DNA from: Candidatus Gastranaerophilales bacterium
GTDB taxonomy: Bacteria; Cyanobacteriota; Vampirovibrionia; Gastranaerophilales; Gastranaerophilaceae
Assembly (NCBI GenBank): GCA_944325895.1
Contig: CALVCA010000007.1
Span: forward strand, 1-64,000
Length of the DNA: 64,000 nucleotides
Direction of reading: 5' to 3'
A program made the position numbers and the translations under genes. The notes under the pieces were generated by a model. The model was not told the DNA's origin. It made no database searches and saw only the letters and a program-made list of their open reading frames with translations. Below, in pieces: positions 25,333 through 32,207 of the stretch (its first letter is position 1; the number at the start of each line of letters is the position of its first letter).

Positions 25333-25806
25333 ATGTATAGAATCGGCTTAGGATATGATATTCATAAATTAACAGAAGGACGTGACTTGATTATCGGCGG
25401 GGTTAAAATCACCCATGAAAAGGGGCTTTTAGGGCATTCCGATGCGGATGTTTTAATCCATGCAATAATTGATGCAATGCTCGGAGCACTTGCACTTGCT
25501 GATATCGGAACGCTTTTTCCGGATACTGATAAAAAATATAAGGATATTGAAAGTACTCTGCTGCTAAAAGAGGTTTATGAAAAAATATCTGAAAAAGGCT
25601 GGCAGATTGTGAACATTGACAGCAATATTATTGCTCAGGAACCCAAAATGATGCCTTATATTCCGAAAATGAAGAAAGTTTTATGTAAGATTTTGGAAAT
25701 TGAGCCTGATGAATTGTCTATAAAAGCAAAAACAAATGAAGATATGGATGCTGTCGGTCAAAAACTTGCAATAGAGGCGCATGCGGTTGTAATGCTCAGA
25801 AAATAA
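25333..25806 (+). CDS. ispF: 2-C-methyl-D-erythritol 2,4-cyclodiphosphate synthase
   Basis: A 157-residue IspF, the full usual length. It opens with RIGLGYDIHKL (the Asp-x-His zinc ligands), then GLLGHSDADVLIHAIIDAML with the third zinc ligand His, and DIGTLFPDTD. The C-terminal KAKTNEDMDAVGQ matches the conserved TTxExLGfxGR position in a divergent form. It makes MEcPP in the non-mevalonate isoprenoid pathway in the cytoplasm. TGTTAAAAT ends nine bases upstream of the ATG, so the leader is at most a few bases. Confidence 0.93.
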   Translation: MYRIGLGYDIHKLTEGRDLIIGGVKITHEKGLLGHSDADVLIHAIIDAMLGALALADIGTLFPDTDKKYKDIESTLLLKEVYEKISEKGWQIVNIDSNIIAQEPKMMPYIPKMKKVLCKILEIEPDELSIKAKTNEDMDAVGQKLAIEAHAVVMLRK

Positions 25807-25813
25807 CCTACGG

Positions 25814-25841
25814 TTGACAAACTCAAAAAACGAGTTATAAT
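25814..25841 (+). promoter_or_regulatory. Consensus promoter firing antisense to the small hydrophobic ORF
   Basis: TTGACA (25814-25819), 16 bases, TATAAT (25836-25841): a near-perfect sigma70 promoter with no coding sequence directly after it. Transcription would begin near 25848 and run antisense to the ORF at 25885-25959. Confidence 0.75.
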
Positions 25842-25847
25842 GAATAT

Positions 25848-25945
25848 ATAGGGTGGCTGCCCTGCACGGCAGCCTTTACAGACCCTAAATGAAATTAGCA
25901 ATTATTTGCAAAAAATGTCCTATTACCAGTAGGGCATTTTTAATA
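25848..25945 (+). ncRNA. Predicted small antisense RNA, candidate type I antitoxin
   Basis: The span between the promoter and a terminator-like hairpin is about 95 bases and highly structured. The first element nests GGCTGCC/GGCAGCC inside TAGGGT/ACCCTA (25850-25887). The second pairs AAAAATGTCCTA with TAGGGCATTTTT (25911-25940), with one G-T wobble, and runs into a T-rich tail. The RNA is complementary to the second half of the small ORF on the minus strand. The boundaries are estimates from sequence only. Confidence 0.5.
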
Positions 25946-25959
25946 ATTTGCCTTTTCAT
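25885..25959 (-). CDS. Small hydrophobic peptide (24 residues), candidate type I toxin
   Basis: Twenty-four residues: MKRQIIKNALLVIGHFLQII, then ANFI. A basic N-terminus is followed by one hydrophobic helix long enough to enter a membrane, the general look of type I toxins. The Shine-Dalgarno (AAAGGAGGTGA) is among the strongest in the window, five to six bases before the ATG. A consensus promoter lies upstream on the same strand, leaving a leader of about 65 bases. The stop codon TAG is the first part of the stem-loop formed by TAGGGT and GGCTGCC with their partners. A convergent promoter produces antisense RNA over the 3' half. A leader peptide for something unrecognised is the alternative. 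Confidence 0.55.
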   Translation of the reverse strand: MKRQIIKNALLVIGHFLQIIANFI

Positions 25960-26033
25960 GCTCTCACCTCCTTTCCGCCTTTTTTACAGTAAAGTTGTTG
26001 TGCGGTGGAGTGAAAGAGGTCTACCCCGTAATT

Positions 26034-26062
26034 ATTATATAGGGTTGTTTGATTATTGTCAA
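26034..26062 (-). promoter_or_regulatory. Consensus promoter of the small hydrophobic ORF
   Basis: On the minus strand TTGACA (26062-26057), 17 bases, TATAAT (26039-26034). Transcription should start near 26027, giving a leader of about 65 bases before the peptide start at 25959. Confidence 0.75.
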
Positions 26063-26128
26063 TAAAATGAGGAAATATTATTAATAATCACAATCTATTT
26101 AAAAATCAAAAGAGTTTCAATATTATAA

Positions 26129-26140
26129 ATGTTATAACAT
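26129..26140. repeat. 12-base palindrome ATGTTATAACAT
   Basis: An exact palindrome 16 bases upstream of the small ORF at 26156. Its core GTTATAAC also occurs in the MarR operator at 43199-43216. It may be an operator or the -10 region of that ORF. Confidence 0.35.
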
Positions 26141-26155
26141 AATAAAGAGGACGAA

Positions 26156-26260
26156 ATGGATTTAAGTAAAAGATTTTCGCAGATTTTGTATGATTATATG
26201 AAAATACGTATGTTGTCGAAAGAAGGTTATTGTTATGCAAACCGGATGCTGAAAACATAA
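26156..26260 (+). CDS. Small hypothetical protein (34 residues)
   Basis: A short frame beginning MDLSKRFSQILYDYMKIRML, followed by a cysteine- and tyrosine-containing tail ending in RMLKT. AGAGGA lies seven bases before the ATG. It is positively charged and probably helical. No family is recognised. It sits between the antisense locus and ffh, in an otherwise empty stretch of about 85 bases on its 3' side. Confidence 0.35.
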   Translation: MDLSKRFSQILYDYMKIRMLSKEGYCYANRMLKT

Positions 26261-26346
26261 GCTATATATTATATTTCCTTAGAAAAATAAACAGTCTGAA
26301 CTGTAAACTTTATAATAAAATTGACAGAGTTTCGTTGGATTGTTGA

Positions 26347-27723
26347 TTATCTGAATTTACGCATCATTGACATGGCTTTTGTGATGGCATGTTTGCCCAT
26401 TTTTCCGCCAAATCCGCCCATCATTTTTTTCATATCATTCATACCTTTCATCATCATCCGCATTTGTTCAAACTGTTTGATGTAAAGGTTTATATTGTGC
26501 ATATCAATGCCACAGCCTTTTGAGATACGTTTTTTTCGGCTTGTATTTAAAAGAGCGGGGTTAGCACGTTCTTCGGGGGTCATGCTTTGAATAAATACCT
26601 CTATTTTTTTAAATTGTTTTTCGCCTTCGTGAGAGAGTTTTTCACGGTCGTCTTTTGAAATCTTCATCCCGGGCAGCATTCCGAGGATTTGATCCATAGA
26701 GCCAAGCATTTTCATTTGTTTTTGCATTTTTAAAAAGTCATCAAAAGTGAATTCAGCTTTAGCCATTTTAGCTTCAAGTTCTTTAGCTGATTTTTCATCA
26801 AATACTTCCTGTGCACGTTCTACCAGTGAAACGATATCGCCCATGCCGAGAATTCTTGTTGCCATGCGTTCAGGATAAAAATCCTCCAAGGCATTAAGTT
26901 TTTCACCTGTACCGGTTAATTTTATAGGTTTGCCGGTACAGTGAACAATGCTTAATGCTGAGCCGCCGCGGCTGTCACCGTCAAGTTTTGTCAGAATTAA
27001 TCCCGTCAGACCTATTTGAGCATCAAAATTTTCCGCAACATGAACAGCTTCTTGACCTGTCATTGCATCAATTACAAGCAGTTTTTCGTTTGGTGCAAAC
27101 ATTCTGTCAATTATCAAAAGTTCAGCCATCATATCTGTATCAATTTGCAAACGTCCGGCTGTATCCAGGATTAATACGTTAAATCCTTTTTCTTTTGCAT
27201 AATCAATTGAACTTTGTACAATATTTTTGACATCTTTTGAATTGTCAATTGTAAAAACTTCTACCCCGATTTCATTTCCGAGAGTTTTTAACTGTGTAAT
27301 GGCAGCCGGTCTGTATACATCACATGCGACCAAAAGCGGGTTTTTACCTTCTTTTTTAAGTTTTACGGCAAGTTTTGCGGATGAAGTCGTTTTACCCGAA
27401 CCTTGCAAGCCGAGCATCATAATTAATGCCGGATTACCGTTTAAATCTAATGGTTTTTGTTCTTTACCCAAAAGTTCAATCAATTCATCATGAACTATTT
27501 TAATAAGCTGTTGGGAGGGATTTACACCTTCCAAAACTTTTTCGCCTTCAGCTTTGTCTTTTATTGCCGAAATAAAGGATTTTACTACCCGTAAATTTAC
27601 ATCCGCTTCCAAAAGAGCACGCCTTATCTCACGTAAAGCTTCTTGCATGTTGTCTTGAGTCAGTTCTGCTCCACGGGTTTTGCTTATTATATTTTGTAAT
27701 CTTTCGCTTAAACTTTCAAACAT
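26347..27723 (-). CDS. ffh: Signal recognition particle protein Ffh
   Basis: A 458-residue SRP54. The N domain covers residues 1 to about 90. The G domain has GLQGSGKTTSSAKLA (P-loop), DVYRPAA, DTAGR and TKLDGDSRGG. The methionine-rich M domain runs from about residue 300, with KGCGIDMHNINLYIKQFEQM and a Met-rich C-terminus (MMMKGMNDMKKMMGG). It binds signal sequences on ribosomes and delivers them to FtsY. No SRP RNA is seen nearby. TAATAT with an upstream TGT lies seven bases before the ATG, so the mRNA is nearly leaderless. Confidence 0.97.
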   Translation of the reverse strand: MFESLSERLQNIISKTRGAELTQDNMQEALREIRRALLEADVNLRVVKSFISAIKDKAEGEKVLEGVNPSQQLIKIVHDELIELLGKEQKPLDLNGNPALIMMLGLQGSGKTTSSAKLAVKLKKEGKNPLLVACDVYRPAAITQLKTLGNEIGVEVFTIDNSKDVKNIVQSSIDYAKEKGFNVLILDTAGRLQIDTDMMAELLIIDRMFAPNEKLLVIDAMTGQEAVHVAENFDAQIGLTGLILTKLDGDSRGGSALSIVHCTGKPIKLTGTGEKLNALEDFYPERMATRILGMGDIVSLVERAQEVFDEKSAKELEAKMAKAEFTFDDFLKMQKQMKMLGSMDQILGMLPGMKISKDDREKLSHEGEKQFKKIEVFIQSMTPEERANPALLNTSRKKRISKGCGIDMHNINLYIKQFEQMRMMMKGMNDMKKMMGGFGGKMGKHAITKAMSMMRKFR

Positions 27724-27745
27724 ATATTCAATATTAACACAAAAA

Positions 27746-28201
27746 TTATAATGAGGACGTACAATTTGGACATTTTGTTGCTCTTATGTCAATATTTGAA
27801 AAACAATAGGGACATGTTTTTGTTGTAACGGCATTTTGTGAACGAAGTTTATTAATTATTTTTATCAGTAAAAATACTGAAAATGCAACAATTAAAAAAC
27901 TTATTAAAGTATTAATAAAAATACCGTAATTAATTGTTACAACACCTGCATTTCGAGCAGCTTCAAGAGAAGGATATTTAATAATTTCGCCTTCATAATT
28001 AGGTAATATTAAGTAAAGATTTGAGAAATCAACTTTACCCATAATCCAGCCTAAAGGCGGCATTATAATATCTTTTACCAATGAATCTATAATCTTTCCA
28101 AAAGCAGCTCCGATTACAATACCGACCGCCATGTCTATAACATTGCCTTTCATTGCAAAAGCTCTAAATTCTTCTAAATTTTTCTTTAATTTTTCTATCA
28201 T
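27746..28201 (-). CDS. mscL: Large-conductance mechanosensitive channel MscL
   Basis: A 151-residue MscL. It starts [20 protein letters not shown], then [20 protein letters not shown] (TM1), with TM2 around [20 protein letters not shown]. Unusually, the C-terminus carries two CxxC pairs (CPYCFSNI and CPNC), a zinc-ribbon-like tail. The start at 28201 is fixed by AGGAG seven bases upstream and a TGCTACAAT promoter at 28231-28223; the longer open frame has no support. The channel opens at high membrane tension to release solutes. The convergent side is ffh. Confidence 0.92.
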   Translation of the reverse strand: MIEKLKKNLEEFRAFAMKGNVIDMAVGIVIGAAFGKIIDSLVKDIIMPPLGWIMGKVDFSNLYLILPNYEGEIIKYPSLEAARNAGVVTINYGIFINTLISFLIVAFSVFLLIKIINKLRSQNAVTTKTCPYCFSNIDIRATKCPNCTSSL

Positions 28202-28238
28202 TTGTTTACTCCTTATATATTTATTGTAGCAAAATATA

Positions 28239-28270
28239 TAAAAAAAAGCTATGTACTGAGGTGCATAGCT
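28239..28270 (-). terminator. Rho-independent terminator upstream of mscL
   Basis: On the minus strand AGCTATG, a 10-base loop, and CATAGCT are followed by a run of seven or eight T. It ends some minus-strand transcript arising between about 28280 and 28440, where no gene is recognised; mscL has its own promoter below it. Confidence 0.65.
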
Positions 28271-28404
28271 GTTGATTAGGGATATGTGTATCTTTGTCTC
28301 TAAGGAGTATAGTGTTATATTAGCAGAGGTTTTTAAAAATAAAATCATTCATTTTGTTGATGTTTTAAAAAATTTTATAACTTTTTTTAAATGCATAGTT
28401 TTAC

Positions 28405-28433
28405 TTGAACAAATAAAATTTCAGTGTTAGAAT
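28405..28433 (+). promoter_or_regulatory. Promoter of tRNA-Glu
   Basis: TTGAAC (28405-28410), 17 bases, TAGAAT (28428-28433), ending 10 bases before the tRNA. Confidence 0.6.
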
Positions 28434-28443
28434 AAAGTTACTT

Positions 28444-28518
28444 AGCGGCATCGTCTAGGGGTCAGGATAGCAGATTCTCATTCTGTTGACACGGGTTCAA
28501 ATCCCGTTGCCGCCGCCA
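28444..28518 (+). tRNA. tRNA-Glu (anticodon CTC)
   Basis: A cloverleaf with D arm TCGTCTAGGGGTCAGGA, anticodon stem GCAGA/TCTGT around TTCTCAT (anticodon CTC), and T arm GGTTCAAATCC. The CCA end is encoded (28516-28518), unlike the other tRNAs here. The first acceptor pair reads A1 opposite C72, a mismatch; the remaining six pairs (GCGGCA/TGCCGC) are perfect. Confidence 0.9.
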
Positions 28519-28681
28519 GTATTTGGAAAAAATTATTTGGCGGTATATGCCTTAAATGTATTTTCCCCCTTTTAAAGTCTAAAGAATTTTTAAATTATTT
28601 TTGCAGGGGACTTTATCTTTTTTAATAAAAATTAATATAGGAGGGGAATGTTTTTTTATTTTTATTTTTAATAATTATTTT

Positions 28682-29071
28682 ATGAAGGATGCATTTTGGT
28701 ATTATTCATTAAATAAATCTCCGCTAACCCCGCCTAATTGGGTTTTTCCTGTTATATGGACTATCCTTTATCTTATGATTGCTTTGTCTTTTTTGTTTTA
28801 TATTAAAGGTGGTTTTAACAAAGATAAAGTCATACCGTTTATTATTTTTATAATTCAGCTTGCTTTAAATTTCAGCTGGGCACCGGTTTATTTCGGAAAG
28901 CATAATATTCTTTTGGCTTTTTGGATAATAATTTTTCTTATAGTTTTTGTATTTGTTAATATAATTCTTTTCTATAAAAAATCTAAAATCGCCGCATATC
29001 TTTTAATCCCTTATTTTATTTGGATAGTTTTTGCAGCGTATCTTAATTTTGAGATAGTTATGCTTAATTGA
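28682..29071 (+). CDS. tspO: TspO/MBR family protein
   Basis: A 129-residue integral membrane protein with five predicted helices. SPLTPPNWVFPVIWTILYLM is the TspO signature (PPxWxFxxxWxxLY), and LALNFSWAPVYFG matches the second conserved stretch (LNxxWxxxFF). TspO proteins bind porphyrins and other hydrophobic ligands. The start is the ATG at 28682. It lacks a nearby ribosome binding site: a good one (AGGAGG, 28639-28644) instead serves an out-of-frame ATG at 28648 that stops after seven codons, so translation may be reinitiated or the 5' end may be disturbed. Confidence 0.85.
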   Translation: MKDAFWYYSLNKSPLTPPNWVFPVIWTILYLMIALSFLFYIKGGFNKDKVIPFIIFIIQLALNFSWAPVYFGKHNILLAFWIIIFLIVFVFVNIILFYKKSKIAAYLLIPYFIWIVFAAYLNFEIVMLN

Positions 29072-29085
29072 AAAATTTTAAAAAA

Positions 29086-29156
29086 CTCCCGGAGATGGGT
29101 TCGAACCACCGTCGGAAGATCCAGAGTCTTCAGTCCTGCCACTAGACGATCCGGGA
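29086..29156 (-). tRNA. tRNA-Gln (anticodon CTG)
   Basis: Minus-strand cloverleaf: acceptor TCCCGGA/TCCGGGA, anticodon stem GAAGA/TCTTC around CTCTGGA (anticodon CTG), T arm GGTTCGAACCC. No encoded CCA. Confidence 0.9.
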
Positions 29157-29220
29157 ATACATATCAATATTACTACAAATTTTTATTTGTTGTCAAATAT
29201 GTCAAAAAAATTTTGCTAAT

Positions 29221-29919
29221 TTATTTGTTAAATATATATTTTGGCGAACATCCCCACCCTGAACCTGTTTCGCAGTCTTGTAAATAATTTTGCGAATTAA
29301 TAAGAGTACTGTATTCTGAGTTACAAGCATTTATAATATTTCCATGTGCGTTTTCCCAAAATGTAAGCCCATTTTCGGTTAGTAGAAAATAAAATATATC
29401 TTTGCCAACGGTATTTGGTTTTTTAAATCCGTTTACATCTATAAATACTTGATTCAAACAACCGTAATTTATTAATGTTCCATCCTGTAATTGGAACGTA
29501 TTTGAGTTATATCCAGGGTTCAAATAAATCGGTTTTGTATCTTTTTGATACCATTCATTATGCCATTTGAAATCGGTTTTAAAAGAATTGTCGTTTGTCG
29601 GGTCAAATTCATCTGATAATACTATTGAGCAGTCAAGTCCGTTTTTGACTGCTTTCAGATGTTGTGCCAGTTTGCATAAATATATAGGCAAATTTGTCCA
29701 GTTTTCTTCTTTTTGAAAAACCATGTTATCTTCTATTTCAACCATTTTCATAGCTTGTGCAAAAACAGAGTAATTTTTTTTGAAAGCAGCTTTATATTGT
29801 AAATCAGTAATTTTATTGATTAAACTAGGTATTGTCAAAATTGCTATAATTCCTATAATCCCGAGGGTGATTAGAACCTCTGCCAAAGTGAAGGCGGTAC
29901 GACGATTTTTGTCAAACAT
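29221..29919 (-). CDS. Type IV pilin-like/pseudopilin protein
   Basis: From MFDKNRRTAFTLAEVLITLG the protein is 232 residues. It has a prepilin-peptidase site (Ala before Phe, Glu at position 5), a hydrophobic helix, and a globular domain with cysteines near the end (QDCETGSGWGCSP). The frame is open 29 codons further (to 30006), but those codons come from an interspersed repeat (they read RHSERSEES), so the ATG at 29919 is preferred. Neither start has a convincing ribosome binding site; AGGT touches the ATG. The repeat may supply the promoter, or may have displaced the original 5' region. Confidence 0.65.
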   Translation of the reverse strand: MFDKNRRTAFTLAEVLITLGIIGIIAILTIPSLINKITDLQYKAAFKKNYSVFAQAMKMVEIEDNMVFQKEENWTNLPIYLCKLAQHLKAVKNGLDCSIVLSDEFDPTNDNSFKTDFKWHNEWYQKDTKPIYLNPGYNSNTFQLQDGTLINYGCLNQVFIDVNGFKKPNTVGKDIFYFLLTENGLTFWENAHGNIINACNSEYSTLINSQNYLQDCETGSGWGCSPKYIFNK

Positions 29920-29921
29920 AC

Positions 29922-30056
29922 CTACGTGCGTAGCACCCTGAGGCTTTAGCCGAAGGATCTCATTAAGAGATTCTTCGCTCCGCTCAGAATGACGTGTAGA
30001 AGACAATGCAAAATCTAATGTGTCTACGTGCGTAGCACCGCTCCGCTCAGAATGAC
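29922..30056. repeat. Interspersed repeat, one long and one internally deleted copy
   Basis: Copy A (29922-29993) begins CTACGTGCGTAGCACC and ends GCTCCGCTCAGAATGAC. Copy B (30024-30056) has exactly the same two ends joined directly, lacking the 39-base middle. CTACG/CGTAG and AGGATCTC/GAGATTCT form short inverted repeats. The sequence is G+C richer than its surroundings. It is the kind of repeat that yields HSERSEES when translated. Confidence 0.75.
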
Positions 30057-30062
30057 TCTCGG

Positions 30063-30086
30063 AAGGGAATAAGGGAATAAGGGAAT
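30063..30086. repeat. Three tandem copies of AAGGGAAT
   Basis: An 8-base unit repeated three times, immediately beside copy B of the interspersed repeat. Its length is not a multiple of three and it lies outside any gene I can support. The following 160 bases (to about 30250) hold no feature I can assign. Confidence 0.7.
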
Positions 30087-30252
30087 AAGTTCGTTAAAAC
30101 GTTATTTTTGTGTAATGTCCTAACAACATTATTAAAAAAGCTACCCTTTATTTTTTCAACCCAATTTACCCTTTTATAATTCATAATACTAGAATTATAG
30201 TTTGGAATAAAAAAGAAGTCAATAAACTTAAAAAATGCCGGAAAGTGTTCAG

Positions 30253-30309
30253 CTACTTTAATTTCAGGAGGGGGACTATCTTATCCGCTTTTATTTCAAT
30301 TGTTTTCAT
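30253..30309 (-). CDS. Very small ORF (18 residues), possibly a truncated gene
   Basis: MKTIEIKADKIVPLLKLK, with a good AAGGAG ribosome binding site eight bases upstream. The frame one base over stays open for about 70 codons beyond the CCCCCTCC stretch (about 30268-30275), so this may be the start of a longer protein broken by a frameshift. The product is unrecognised. Confidence 0.25.
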   Translation of the reverse strand: MKTIEIKADKIVPLLKLK

Positions 30310-30364
30310 TTCTTAACTCCTTTTTCTTTTTATTAAATATTATTTTACACTTTTTGTCAATTAT

Positions 30365-31525
30365 TTACATGGCTCTTATTATTGACTTTATATTTTCATC
30401 GGTAATTTTCAATAGTGCAACTGTTTTTGCAGTATCGTCCAAATTACCAAGCGATTTTAAAATTTCTGCCGTTTTTAGTATGATAGTTTGGTTATTACAT
30501 TTTAAAAGTTCACGTATCGCTGTCAAATTCGTTGAAAAATCCAATGCTGTATATACAAATGGACTTTCTTCTTTTAGTTGAAAATTTACTTTTGAAAGCA
30601 ATTCTTTTTTGTCAATATTAAACAACAGTTTTTTGATGTCATTGATTTCATTTTTCGTGTTTTTGTCTTCATCAAACAGATATTCGTCGTTTTCCGTCAG
30701 AGTTTCAAACTTTTCACGTGCGTTTAGTAATACAACGGCGGCACGGCTGTCTTCAAATTCGGTTTCAATATATTCAAGGGCATCATAAAGTTCAAAATCA
30801 AAAATTTGCGAAAGTCCTAAAATTTCTCCAAGTCCGTTTATTATACAATTTACAATTAAAAGTCCGTTTTCAAAATCGTTTTCTAAGATCTTGAGAATAC
30901 TTTCCAAATAAGGAATTTCGCCGGCAATATTTTCTGCCAAAGCCGATTGTTTCATTGCTTCAATTATATTGGCTAAGGCATCTTTTTTTCCGTATGATAC
31001 CAAAAATTTTACGGCGGAAAGTTTTTCAAAGTCATCGTCTGATTTGAGTTTTTCTATAGCTTCAAAATAAGAGTTTTCCTCTTTCATTGCGGATAATGCT
31101 ATGGCACAATTTGCGTTTAAGTATTCATTTTCGGTGTAAGAATTTTTTTTCAATAAATCTATTGAAATTGGATCTTGTATATATGAAAAAAATTTTGCTG
31201 CATATGTTTTTTCATTGTCAGTTCCATTTTCGAGTAATTCAAGCATTTTATCCGTTAAGTCTTCGTCAGCATATTTTGCCAAAGTTGATACAATAAAATC
31301 TTCATAAGAAGGTGAATAGTATTTCAAAAATTTTAAAACGGTTTTCCAATTGTTGATATTAGTTGCTTTTTCAAGTCTTTCGGCAACATTTTGTTTTACA
31401 AAATCAAATAAAAAGCTGTCTTTGTCAACTAATTCCGCAAACAATTTTTCATCTGAGTTATCCATGATATATTTTGCCGCATACTCATAATCACGCGGGT
31501 TTTTTCCGGTTAATTTTTTAAACAT
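30365..31525 (-). CDS. HEAT-repeat-like protein
   Basis: A 386-residue, acidic, all-helical protein. Repeated helix pairs such as DNEKTYAAKFFSYIQDPISI, LNANCAIALSAMKEENS and FEKLSAVKFLVSYGKKDALA, at roughly 32-residue spacing, look like HEAT or HEAT-like repeats. Such proteins are scaffolds; no catalytic motif is visible. It starts 14 bases after the stop of the DprA-like gene and is probably co-transcribed with it. A partner or function cannot be named. Confidence 0.6.
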   Translation of the reverse strand: MFKKLTGKNPRDYEYAAKYIMDNSDEKLFAELVDKDSFLFDFVKQNVAERLEKATNINNWKTVLKFLKYYSPSYEDFIVSTLAKYADEDLTDKMLELLENGTDNEKTYAAKFFSYIQDPISIDLLKKNSYTENEYLNANCAIALSAMKEENSYFEAIEKLKSDDDFEKLSAVKFLVSYGKKDALANIIEAMKQSALAENIAGEIPYLESILKILENDFENGLLIVNCIINGLGEILGLSQIFDFELYDALEYIETEFEDSRAAVVLLNAREKFETLTENDEYLFDEDKNTKNEINDIKKLLFNIDKKELLSKVNFQLKEESPFVYTALDFSTNLTAIRELLKCNNQTIILKTAEILKSLGNLDDTAKTVALLKITDENIKSIIRAM

Positions 31526-31539
31526 TTTTTATCTCAAAT

Positions 31540-32127
31540 TTAATCTAAATAAAATACAGTAATTACTTTGTGCCCTTCTTCTGCGTATTGAACAGCATTA
31601 TGCAAAGTTTTGCTTGTATGAGATAAGAAGCATATTAATTGATTGCAATCATCAATAATTTCTCTGTTGCATACACGGGAAGCATCAGCAAGCGTCATCA
31701 TTGCACGGTCTGCATGCTCAACTATGTTGGGAACTCCGATTAATTGATCCTGAACGTCAGATGGCTGCTGACCTATTGTTTGAGGTAAAATAACTTTTAA
31801 TTTTTCGGGGTTTGCTTTCATTGCACCTCTAATTGCAGCGGCATTTGTACCTGAAGAACCGCCTGAGGTGATAATTATGTTGCCTTGTCTGACTAAAGCT
31901 GTAGCAAGTGTTTCTATCATTTGTTGATGCGTAATAGGAAGGTTACGGCTGCCGATTATCGCTATTCTTTTTGCTGATTGTTGGATTGTAGCAAGCTCCA
32001 TTGCAAGTTCATCTACAGTGTTCGGCGAATTCGATTTAACTGTATCCATATCGTCATCTATCGGAACAACTATTGAACTTTGTTTATCAGTGTCTTCATC
32101 CTTCGAATTCATTAAAAATTGAGCCAT
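31540..32127 (-). CDS. DprA/SMF-like Rossmann protein
   Basis: A 195-residue protein. After about 55 polar residues comes a Rossmann-like domain: RIAIIGSRNLPITHQQMIET and NIIITSGGSSGTNAAAIRGA match the GSR and SGGAxGxD motifs of the DprA/SMF and LOG superfamily. It is shorter than true DprA and lacks the C-terminal winged helix. Cyanobacteria carry similar proteins annotated as DNA recombination-mediator protein A. The start at 32127 is chosen because AGGTAGG lies just upstream, within the first codons of the longer frame. It is divergent from pcrA. Confidence 0.65.
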   Translation of the reverse strand: MAQFLMNSKDEDTDKQSSIVVPIDDDMDTVKSNSPNTVDELAMELATIQQSAKRIAIIGSRNLPITHQQMIETLATALVRQGNIIITSGGSSGTNAAAIRGAMKANPEKLKVILPQTIGQQPSDVQDQLIGVPNIVEHADRAMMTLADASRVCNREIIDDCNQLICFLSHTSKTLHNAVQYAEEGHKVITVFYLD

Positions 32128-32207
32128 TTTACCTACCTTTTGCATTTAATATTTTTTTCGCTTATGATGTATTATATCATGAAAATCAGATTTTGGGAAT
32201 AGGGTTT

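Noticed and set aside
25848-25990. A known structural RNA (SRP RNA, 6S RNA or RNase P RNA) in the structured region
   Set aside because: The conserved SRP tetraloop/bulge bases and RNase P core sequences are not visible, and the region overlaps a well-initiated ORF on the other strand. Only a covariance search could fully exclude it.
30040-30270. Longer gene continuing the 18-residue ORF through a frameshift
   Set aside because: The alternative frame is open for about 70 codons but crosses AT-rich sequence and tandem repeats, with no recognisable protein features.
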